Of a DNA stretch of 64,000 bases, positions 57,478 to 64,000 are shown one piece after another; position 1 is the stretch's first letter; each line of letters begins with the position of its first letter. The stretch is from Actinophytocola xinjiangensis (GTDB lineage Bacteria; Actinomycetota; Actinomycetes; Mycobacteriales; Pseudonocardiaceae): assembly GCF_001921215.1 (NCBI RefSeq), contig NZ_MSIF01000010.1:237260-301259 (forward strand), read 5' to 3'. The position numbers and the translations under genes are program-made. The notes under the pieces were generated by a model. The model did no database searches. It was given only the letters and a program-made list of their open reading frames with translations, and was not told the DNA's origin.

Positions 57478-58175
57478 CCGGCCGGCGGCGGGACGACCGG
57501 CGCGACCAGCGCCGTGCCGGCGAGGGCGACCTCGGCGGCCAGAGCGGACAACGTCGTGTTGTAGAGCGGTGTCAGGTTGCGCTGGGACCACAGCGTGCAG
57601 GCGCTGCCCCAGGACACGTCGCGGGAGCGGGCGATGCTGAAGCCGGACAGGACGTGCTTGAGTTCCTCCGCGTCGGCCGTGGCGATCCTGGCGAAGTCCG
57701 GTTCGTACTCGGCGCGCACCTCGGCCTCGACCTTCGCCAGGAGTTCGTTGACCCGCAGGTAGTCCGCGTGCACCGGCTCGGTGTCCGGGGTGGTTCCGCG
57801 TTCCTGACAGGTCATGATCACCGCCAGCGGCAGGTCGTGGTTGATGTGCGCGTTCATCCCGGCCAGCGCGAACTGCAACGGCCACACCGTGCGGTTGTCC
57901 CGGGCACCGAACAGCGGTTGCCACGGCACCGGCGGCGTGCCGGCGTCCACGGCCTTGAAGTACAGGCCGGCGAACAGAACGTCCATGCGTTCAAGGAAGA
58001 CCGGGTCGGCGAAGAACCCGTCGGTGATGTTCTGGCCGACCAGTTCGGTGACCCGCAGGTACATCCGGTTGAAGCAGGCGACCCCGTCGCGCGGGTCCAA
58101 CTCCGCGTCGATCGCCCGCATCCTGGCGATCACCTGTTCCACTGTGGTCGGGGCCTGGGTCGATGACGATGCCAT
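57474..58175 (-). CDS. DUF5995 family protein
   Basis: This 233-residue protein matches the DUF5995 pattern: MRAIDAELDPRDGVACFNRMYLRVTELV, FADPVFLERMDVLFAGLYF and FALAGMNAHINHDLPLAV, the last with a conserved NAHINHDL motif that could bind metal or act catalytically. ATG 58175 has AAGGAG 6 bases upstream; the TTG 2 codons earlier is less likely. Its stop overlaps the convergent secreted-protein gene. Function not established. Confidence 0.82.
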   Translation of the reverse strand: MASSSTQAPTTVEQVIARMRAIDAELDPRDGVACFNRMYLRVTELVGQNITDGFFADPVFLERMDVLFAGLYFKAVDAGTPPVPWQPLFGARDNRTVWPLQFALAGMNAHINHDLPLAVIMTCQERGTTPDTEPVHADYLRVNELLAKVEAEVRAEYEPDFARIATADAEELKHVLSGFSIARSRDVSWGSACTLWSQRNLTPLYNTTLSALAAEVALAGTALVAPVVPPPAG

Positions 58176-58557
58176 GTCCAACTCCTTCGACTGGTTCGTC
58201 GGCCGCCGCGCCCGCCACGCGGGCGCGGCGGCTCTCCGTACCCAGGAACCGTCCCGCAGTTCGCCCCCCTACTCCAGAAAGTCCACTCGAACGATTCTCA
58301 CGTCGACGCGACGTAGCCGGCGAGGTCGACGAGCACACGGTCGGCCGGGTGGCCACACGGTCACGCACGACGAACGGGTCGGCGCGACGCCGGACCACCG
58401 CCGTCGTGGCCTCCGGCACCTGGCCGGACAGGTCGAGGGTGTTCCCCCAGGTCAGCGAGCGGAAGGCCGGCCGACGGCCGATCGTCGGGCAACAGGATTT
58501 TTTGTTGCGTGAGATGAAGGGTGTTGCGTACGGCGCTGATATATCTACGATGTACCA
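58176..58557. other. 382-base intergenic region with GC hairpin
   Basis: The region separates the DUF5995 gene (-) and the GntR gene (+). A perfect 13-bp hairpin with 5-base loop spans 58202-58232, close to the DUF5995 start, without T tract. GTTGCGT occurs directly at 58504-58510 and 58523-58529 ahead of the GntR gene. ORFs in several frames cross the region, but none shows a family or a good start. Confidence 0.5.
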
Positions 58558-59253
58558 GTGGCCACGACGACAGGCGGACATCTCCTGCCGGACCTGGTGA
58601 CCGTCGAGCCGAGCACCCGGGTCGCCAGCCTCAGCGAGAAGGCCTACTTCCTGCTGCGGGACCGGCTGGTGACGTTGGAGATCCCACCGGGCGCCACGAT
58701 CGACGAGCGTGACCTGCAGGACCAGCTCGGCCTGGGCCGCACCCCGATCCGGGAGGCGCTGCGCCGGCTGGCCGACGCCCGGCTGGTGGAGGTCGTGCCC
58801 CGGCGGGGCATGTTCGCCAGCCACGTCGACCTCGGGGACCTGCGGGCGATCAGCGAGGTCCGGACCCGGCTGGAGGGCTACGCCGCCGGCCTGGCCGCCC
58901 GCCGCGCCCGCCCCGGTGAACTCGCCGAGGCCGACGCTCTGCTCGCCGACCTCGCTGATCTCGCCGCCGCCCCGACCGGCCAACGCGACCTGATCCGACT
59001 CGACCAGCGGGTGCACCGGCTCGTGCATCGCGCCACCCACAACGGTTTTCTCGCGGCGACGCTCGAGGAGTACTACGTGCACAGCCTGCGGCTGTGGTTC
59101 CTCGTGCTGGACCAGTTGCCGCATCTGGAACACGCCGTCGGCGAGCACGTCGAGCTGCTCACCTCGGTACGTGACCGGGACGCGTCCGCCGCGGAACGGA
59201 TCGCCAGCCGCCATGTCGCCGACTTCGAGGACAAGATCCGCTCAGCCCTGTGA
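58558..59253 (+). CDS. GntR-family regulator with FCD domain
   Basis: This 231-residue protein has the GntR winged HTH (KAYFLLRDRLVTLEIPPGATIDERDLQDQLGLGRTPIREALRRLADARLVEVVPRRGMF) and an FCD ligand domain (VHRLVHRATHNGFLAATLEEYY, HVADFEDKIR). It starts at GTG 58558 and lies 15 bases before the DMGDH-like gene, so it is probably the regulator of the demethylation operon and senses a carboxylate such as dimethylglycine or sarcosine. Ligand is inferred. Confidence 0.88.
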   Translation: MATTTGGHLLPDLVTVEPSTRVASLSEKAYFLLRDRLVTLEIPPGATIDERDLQDQLGLGRTPIREALRRLADARLVEVVPRRGMFASHVDLGDLRAISEVRTRLEGYAAGLAARRARPGELAEADALLADLADLAAAPTGQRDLIRLDQRVHRLVHRATHNGFLAATLEEYYVHSLRLWFLVLDQLPHLEHAVGEHVELLTSVRDRDASAAERIASRHVADFEDKIRSAL

Positions 59254-59268
59254 CAGGAGGAGCAGCAC

Positions 59269-61758
59269 ATGACCAACCTGCCGAACAGTGCCAAGGTCGT
59301 CGTCATCGGTGCCGGGATCGTGGGGAACTCGGTGAGCTATCACCTCGCCGAACGGGGATGGCGGGACATCCTGTTGCTGGACAAGGGGCCCTTGCCCGAT
59401 CCGGGCGGGTCGACCGGGCACGCGTCGAACTTCATCTTCCCCGTCGACCACTCGAAGGAACTGACCGCGCTGACGCTGGACTCGATGGCCCAGTACGAGA
59501 AGTTCGGCACGCTCACCACCTGCGGCGGCATCGAGGTCGCCCGCGAACCGGCGCGGGTCGAGGAGTTCGGCCGGCGCATGGCGTCGGCGACGTCCTGGGG
59601 AGTGCCGGCGGAGATCATCACCCCGGACCGGATCGCGGAACTGGTGCCCTATCTGGACAAGAACCTGTTGCTGAGCGGTTTCTGGACCCCGTCGGCGGCG
59701 GTGGTCGATCCACTGCGGACGGGCGCGCTGATGCGCGAGCACGCGACGGCCCTGGGCGCCCTGCGGATCGGTGCCCAGACCGAGGTCCTGGGGATCGAGA
59801 CCCGCGCCGGCCGGGTGTCGCTGGTCCGCACCGACAAGGGCGACGTCGAAACCGACACGGTCGTCATCGCCTGCGGCGTGTGGAGCCCCCGGATCGCGCG
59901 CCTGGCCGGAGCCAGCATCCCGCTGACCCCGGCCGTCCACCAGATGATCGACGTCGGCCCCATCCCGGAACTGGCGGCGACGAACACGGAGATCGCGTTC
60001 CCGATCGTGCGGGACATGGACACCCTGATGTACGAACGGCAGAGCGGCGCGGACCTGGAAGTCGGCTCCTACGCCCACCGCCCCATCCTGCACGAGCCCG
60101 ACGACATCCCCTCGATCGCCGCGTCCCCGCTGTCCCCGACCCAACTCCCGTTCACCGCCGACGACTTCGACCCCCAGATGCAGGACGCCCTGGACCTGTT
60201 CCCGCAGGTCCTGGCCACGCCCGGGGCCGGGGTGCGGCACGCGATCAACGGCCTGCTGTCCCTGACCCCCGACGGTTCGCCGCTGCTCGGCGAAACCCCG
60301 GAGGTCGCCGGCCTCTGGTCGGCCGCCGCGGTGTGGATCAAGGAGGGCCCCGGCGTCGGCCGGATGGTCGCGCAGTGGATGACCGAGGGCCACACGGAGA
60401 TCGACCTGCACGGCGCGGACATCGCCAGGTTCTACCCCCATCAACGCACGTCGTACCACGTGCGGGCGCGCGCGTCGGAGGGCTTCAACAAGACGTACGG
60501 GATCGTGCACCCCCGTGAGCAGTGGTCGAGCAACCGGGGGCAGCGGCTGTCCCCGTTCCACCAGCGCGAGGTCACGCTGGGCGCCGAGTTCTTCGAGGTC
60601 GGCGGCTGGGAGCGCCCGCAGTGGTACGAGTCGAACCGCCCGCTGCTCGACGAGTACGCCGACCGGATCGCCGACCGCCAGCACGAGTGGGACGCGCGCT
60701 GGTGGTCACCGATCAGCACCGCCGAACACCTGGCCATGCGCGACCGCGTGGCGATGATCGACCTCACGGCGTTCGCCCAGTTCGAGTTCGCCGGCCCCGG
60801 GGCCCTGGATCACGTGCAGAACCTGGCGGTGGCCCAACTCGACCGCCCGGTGGGCCGCCTGGTCTACACCCCGCTCCTGGGCCCGGCCGGCGGCTTCCGC
60901 GGCGACGTGACGTTCGTCCGGCTGGCGCACGACCGCTTCCGGGTGGTGACCGGCGGCGCCGACGGCGCCCGCGACCGCAAGTGGTTCACCGACAACCTTC
61001 CCGGCGACGTCACCTTCGCCGACCTCACGTCGTCGGTGTGCACGGTGGGACTGTGGGGCCCCCGAGCCAGGGACGTTCTCGCCAGCGTCACCGACGACGA
61101 CGTCACCAACGAGGGTTTCCCGTTCGGCACCGGCCGGTGGATCACCGTCGCCGGCGTGCCGGTGCTGGCCCTGCGCCTGTCGTACGTGGGGGAGCTGGGC
61201 TGGGAGCTGCATGCCCCGTTCGAGCAGGGCCTGCGGTTGTGGGACACCCTGTGGGAGGCCGGCCAGCCACACGGCGTGGTGCCGGCCGGCATCGGCGTCT
61301 ACGGCACGACGGGGCGGCTGGAGAAGGGCTACCGCCTGATGGGCGCCGAACTGGACTCCGAGTACGACCCGGTGGAGGCGGACCTGGCGCTGCCGAAGGT
61401 GAAGTCCCAGCCCTTCATCGGCAAGGAGGCGTACCTGGAAGCCCGGGCGCGGGACCGCGCGGCCGTCCTGTGCACCCTGACGATGGACGAACGTCGCTAC
61501 CCCCAGGGCGGCGAACCGATCCTGACCCCCACCGGCGAACGCATCACCGACGCGAAGGGCCGACCGTCCTATGTGACCAGTGCCGGCGCCGGCCCGTCGG
61601 TGGGCGCGTACCTGCTGATGGCCTACCTCCCCCCACGACACGCCGTGGAAGGTGAGGGCCTGCTGGTCGAGTACATGGGCACCCGCTACCCGGTGACCGT
61701 GGCCCGGGTGGGCCGCCGCCCCCTGTTCGACCCGGCCGACGACCGGATGAAGGCCTGA
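59269..61758 (+). CDS. Dimethylglycine dehydrogenase/oxidase-like flavoprotein
   Basis: This 829-residue protein matches in length the 830-residue Arthrobacter dimethylglycine oxidase. It has a FAD Rossmann motif (VIGAGIVG), then GGSTGHA with His51 where flavin-linked family members carry GSTxHA, an FAO-like middle and a C-terminal GcvT-like aminomethyl-THF domain (about 440-829). The reaction would be dimethylglycine to sarcosine with formation of methylene-THF. The ETF genes immediately after argue for dehydrogenase chemistry. Sarcosine or another N-methyl amine is the alternative substrate. AGGAGGAG precedes ATG 59269. Confidence 0.87.
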   Translation: MTNLPNSAKVVVIGAGIVGNSVSYHLAERGWRDILLLDKGPLPDPGGSTGHASNFIFPVDHSKELTALTLDSMAQYEKFGTLTTCGGIEVAREPARVEEFGRRMASATSWGVPAEIITPDRIAELVPYLDKNLLLSGFWTPSAAVVDPLRTGALMREHATALGALRIGAQTEVLGIETRAGRVSLVRTDKGDVETDTVVIACGVWSPRIARLAGASIPLTPAVHQMIDVGPIPELAATNTEIAFPIVRDMDTLMYERQSGADLEVGSYAHRPILHEPDDIPSIAASPLSPTQLPFTADDFDPQMQDALDLFPQVLATPGAGVRHAINGLLSLTPDGSPLLGETPEVAGLWSAAAVWIKEGPGVGRMVAQWMTEGHTEIDLHGADIARFYPHQRTSYHVRARASEGFNKTYGIVHPREQWSSNRGQRLSPFHQREVTLGAEFFEVGGWERPQWYESNRPLLDEYADRIADRQHEWDARWWSPISTAEHLAMRDRVAMIDLTAFAQFEFAGPGALDHVQNLAVAQLDRPVGRLVYTPLLGPAGGFRGDVTFVRLAHDRFRVVTGGADGARDRKWFTDNLPGDVTFADLTSSVCTVGLWGPRARDVLASVTDDDVTNEGFPFGTGRWITVAGVPVLALRLSYVGELGWELHAPFEQGLRLWDTLWEAGQPHGVVPAGIGVYGTTGRLEKGYRLMGAELDSEYDPVEADLALPKVKSQPFIGKEAYLEARARDRAAVLCTLTMDERRYPQGGEPILTPTGERITDAKGRPSYVTSAGAGPSVGAYLLMAYLPPRHAVEGEGLLVEYMGTRYPVTVARVGRRPLFDPADDRMKA

Positions 61759-61772
61759 AAGGAGTGTCGGCG

Positions 61773-62540
61773 GTGGACGTTCTGGTGTGCGTGAAACGAG
61801 TGCCCGCGACAGGATCGGAAGTCCCTCTCACCGAGGACGGTAGGGAGGTGGACACCCGACATCTGGGTTTCACCATCGGCCCCCACGAGGAATGCGCCGT
61901 GGAGGAGGCGGTCCGCCTGGTCGAACGCCACGGCGGCAGCGTCACGGTGCTGACCGTGGGCCCGCCGGAGTCGGCGGAGCAGCTGCGCTATGCGCTGTCC
62001 CTGGGCGCCGACCACGCGGTGCTGGTGGAAACCACCGACCCCGACCCGGATCCCCAGGCCACGGCAACAGCCATCACCGAGGCCGTCGCCACCCTGAGCA
62101 CCCCCGACCTCGTCATCTTCGGCAACGAGTCGGCCGACGCCGGCAACTACCAGGTCGCCATCCGAGTAGCGCATGCCCTGTCCCTCCCGATAGTCAGCGC
62201 CGTCAAAGCCATCACGATCGACCCCGCCACCAACCAGGCCCGTTTCCAACGCGACTCCCCAGCAGGAAACGAAACCTATGAGGTCGACCTGCCGTCGGCG
62301 GTGGCGGTCAAAGAGGGCTTGAACCTCCCGAGATATCCCAGCATCAAGGGCCGTCTGCGGGCGAAGAAAACCCCCATCCGAACCGTGAACCCGGAACTGG
62401 CGCCCGGCGGTCTACGCACACTCCGCTTCCATTCCCCACCAGAAGCGACCCGCGAAACCGTGATCCTGGGCCGGGGCCCGGAAGCCGCTCCGCACGTGGC
62501 GGACCTCCTCACCGATCTTGGCTTGACGATCTTGACCTGA
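61773..62540 (+). CDS. etfB: Electron transfer flavoprotein beta subunit
   Basis: This 255-residue protein has the ETF beta pattern: VLVCVKRVP, IGPHEECAVEEAVRL, GADHAVLV and VIFGNESADAGNYQVAIRVAHAL, and near the end VKEGLNLPRYPSIKGRLRAKK. I chose GTG 61773 because AAAGGAG is 8 bases upstream; GTG 61764 overlaps the ribosome site itself. It lies just after the DMGDH-like gene and should carry its electrons to the respiratory chain with the alpha subunit. Confidence 0.9.
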   Translation: MDVLVCVKRVPATGSEVPLTEDGREVDTRHLGFTIGPHEECAVEEAVRLVERHGGSVTVLTVGPPESAEQLRYALSLGADHAVLVETTDPDPDPQATATAITEAVATLSTPDLVIFGNESADAGNYQVAIRVAHALSLPIVSAVKAITIDPATNQARFQRDSPAGNETYEVDLPSAVAVKEGLNLPRYPSIKGRLRAKKTPIRTVNPELAPGGLRTLRFHSPPEATRETVILGRGPEAAPHVADLLTDLGLTILT

Positions 62541-62585
62541 CGTAGCCCTCCTTCCAGCCGTGCGCCCCAACAACGCGGAGCCACC

Positions 62586-63773
62586 ATGCTGCTCACCGTC
62601 GTACAGATAGAGAACGGGGAAATCACCCCCGCTTCAGCGGCCGCGCTGACCGCCGCCCACCACCTCGACGACCACGTAGAAGCCGTAACCTTCACCGCCC
62701 CCACGGAAGTCCCCAGCTCCTTCACCGCCACGCCCCAGCCCGGTGAAACCCGCGCCACCGACACGGCCACCGACACCCCCGCCGACACCCCCACCGACAC
62801 GGCCACCGACACGGCCACCGACACCGCCGCCGACACCGCCACGGCCGCGGCCACCGCCACTGCGACCCCCACCGGCTCCGCTCATGCCACCGGCTCCGCC
62901 CATGCCGTCGATGTCAGCGCCGTCATCCCAGCGGAAGCGGCTGCCCTGCTCACCGCGTCCGGTGTGGCGACCGTGCACCAGGTCGTACTACCCGCCAACC
63001 CCGCACCGGAACACTGGGGCGAGGCGATGGCGCAACTCATCCGTCACCTGTCCCCGACCGGAGTCCTCGCCGAGGCAACGGATCGCGGTAACGAGCTGAT
63101 GGCGCATGCCGCCGCCAGGTCGAACCTGCCCCTGGCCACCAACTGCACCACCATCATCCCCGGCGACACCTGGCAACTGACCCGGACCCGAGGCGGCGGT
63201 GTCCTGCTGGAAGACGCGGAACTGGACGCGCCGGTCAAGCTGGCCACCGTCGCACCAGGCCCCAGCCCAGCTGACGCGACAGCTGTCGCCGTGGTGCCGG
63301 TCGAGGTCCGCGCGTTCACCCCGGAACTGGATCACGTGAGGGCCTATGCCCGTTTCGTCGAACGGACCGACGTCGCCACCGGGGTCACCCTGGCGAGCGC
63401 ACGGGTGGTCGTCTCCGGCGGGCGAGGCGTCGGCAGCGCCGACGGCTTCGCCATCCTGGAACGGCTTGCCGAGTTGGTCGGCGGAGCCGTTGGCTGCTCG
63501 CGAGTGGCCACCAACAACGGTTGGCGACCCCACAGCGACCAGGTGGGCCTCACCGGTACCCGCATCACCCCCGATCTCTACATTGCCTGCGGTATCAGTG
63601 GCGCCACCCAACACTGGGTCGGCTGCATGGACGCCAAACGAATCCTCGCCATCAACACCGACCCCGAGGCCCCGATGGTCACCCGCGCCGCCTACGCGGT
63701 GATCGGCGACGTCCACCAGGTCCTCCCCGCGGTGATCGAGGAGATCGAGAGACGACGCCACTCCGAAACCTGA
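62586..63773 (+). CDS. etfA: Electron transfer flavoprotein alpha subunit with repeat insertion
   Basis: This 395-residue protein has the ETF alpha FAD domain: SGGRGVGS, QVGLTGTRITPDLYIACGISGATQHWVG and ILAINTDPEAPM. Members are normally about 320 residues. The excess is a Thr/Asp/Ala low-complexity insertion at about 58-110 in the N-terminal domain, from a degenerate 12-base repeat. GGAGCCACC precedes ATG 62586. The FAD-binding half is intact, so the protein is probably functional. It ends in the hairpin at 63763. Confidence 0.9.
   Translation: MLLTVVQIENGEITPASAAALTAAHHLDDHVEAVTFTAPTEVPSSFTATPQPGETRATDTATDTPADTPTDTATDTATDTAADTATAAATATATPTGSAHATGSAHAVDVSAVIPAEAAALLTASGVATVHQVVLPANPAPEHWGEAMAQLIRHLSPTGVLAEATDRGNELMAHAAARSNLPLATNCTTIIPGDTWQLTRTRGGGVLLEDAELDAPVKLATVAPGPSPADATAVAVVPVEVRAFTPELDHVRAYARFVERTDVATGVTLASARVVVSGGRGVGSADGFAILERLAELVGGAVGCSRVATNNGWRPHSDQVGLTGTRITPDLYIACGISGATQHWVGCMDAKRILAINTDPEAPMVTRAAYAVIGDVHQVLPAVIEEIERRRHSET
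62757..62910 (+). repeat. Degenerate 12-base minisatellite in etfA
   Basis: Units close to GACACGGCCACC recur about eight times, then GACACCGCC and ACCGGCTCCGC(C/T)CATGCC units. They encode the TDTA/ADTP insertion. Frame is kept in every copy. Confidence 0.75.
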
Positions 63774-63811
63774 GGAGCACCAACCGGAGGCCTCCGGCGA
63801 TCAGGTTTCGG
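63763..63811 (+). terminator. Nested hairpin after etfA
   Basis: CCGAAACCTGA (63763-63773, includes the stop codon) pairs with TCAGGTTTCGG (63801-63811). Inside lies the palindrome CCGGAGGCCTCCGG (63784-63797). It is a probable terminator of the GntR-DMGDH-ETF unit. Confidence 0.7.
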
Positions 63812-63923
63812 TGGTCCACCCGTCCACCGCCAGCAGCCGTCCAACGAAACATCACCAACAGACAACAACTTCGCTCACACCACCGCGCCGCGACCAACCC
63901 CGCCACACCTGGCACACACTCGT

Positions 63924-64000
63924 CGCCAGCCCGCCAGCCCGCCAGCCCGCCAGCCCGCCAGCCCGCCAGCCCGCCAGCCCGCCAGCCCGCCAGCCCGCCA
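63924..64000. repeat. Octanucleotide microsatellite CAGCCCGC, cut by window edge
   Basis: About 9.6 perfect copies of an 8-base unit (CAGCCCGC in one register) run from 63924 to the last base of the window and probably continue. The region from 63812 has no gene that I can support. Confidence 0.9.

Noticed and set aside
58202..58232. 13-bp hairpin as a transcription terminator
   Set aside because: It lies 5' of the DUF5995 start and far upstream of the GntR gene, not after any stop codon, and has no T tract. Left as an unassigned structure.
58540..58560. GntR/FCD consensus operator overlapping the GntR start
   Set aside because: The sequence near TGGTACATCGTAG does not keep the TNGTNNNACNA pattern of this family.
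57991..59214. 407-codon minus-strand frame covering the DUF5995/GntR spacer
   Set aside because: It is antisense to the GntR gene and runs out of frame into the DUF5995 gene. No conserved domain in the spacer part.

Overview
The window is GC-rich (roughly 70 percent by eye), densely packed actinobacterial chromosome with heavy ATGA/GTGA/TGATG stop-start overlaps, frequent GTG starts and a few TTG starts. Esx/EspC-like proteins, XRE regulators of the kind common in filamentous actinomycetes, rare TTA codons and many Ser/Thr-kinase/PP2C genes suggest a filamentous member of the Pseudonocardiales. That placement is inferred from gene style; no rRNA or other marker is present.

Layout. (1) 3-9072: the 3' part of a peptidase E gene, an XRE regulator with two small genes, a 1534-residue protein whose central module resembles the carrier region of giant effectors linked to extracellular contractile injection systems (eCIS) with a coupled partner gene, then an HxlR regulator and an Imm51-like protein. 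(2) 9069-19056: a divergent peptide uptake and hydrolysis locus. One arm encodes an M19 dipeptidase, a lipoprotein binding protein, two permeases, an M24 peptidase-fold protein, an alpha/beta hydrolase and an Lrp regulator; the other arm encodes both ATPases. (3) 19067-43968: about 25 kb of signalling and conflict-type genes. It holds PP2C, FHA/zinc-ribbon, radical SAM, ClpB-like AAA, membrane protein and Ser/Thr kinase; then, divergently, a hypothetical protein, a TerY-P-type kinase, DUF4407, VWA and PP2C; then a LuxR pair, a sigma-like protein, a CHAT protease, its companion, a large ATPase-LuxR regulator and a caspase-like protease with a 78-residue partner. One 11-base motif recurs upstream of three of these transcription units. 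(4) 43969-45472: a VOC protein, a heptanucleotide microsatellite and a 588-base non-coding stretch with a large nested palindrome. (5) 45473-53459: a corrinoid-dependent methyl transfer island: MttB-family methyltransferase without pyrrolysine, IclR regulator, corrinoid protein, methyl-THF methyltransferase, RamA-type activator, DUF1638, an MTHFR-like protein and a second IclR regulator. (6) 53447-58175: a small membrane protein, a triple palindrome array, a short type VII-like gene set, a secreted four-cysteine protein and a DUF5995 protein. (7) 58558-64000: a GntR regulator, a dimethylglycine dehydrogenase/oxidase-like enzyme and both ETF subunits, ending in a hairpin and an octanucleotide repeat cut by the window edge.

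Regions 5 and 7 together make a plausible quaternary-amine pathway (inference). The MttB-family enzyme would move a methyl group from a betaine to the corrinoid protein, the second methyltransferase would pass it to tetrahydrofolate, the MTHFR-like protein would oxidise methyl-THF, and RamA would reactivate oxidised cobalamin. The DMGDH-like enzyme would then demethylate dimethylglycine with electrons leaving through the adjacent ETF. Region 3 looks like a phosphorylation-controlled stress or defence network with two caspase-fold proteases as candidate executioners.
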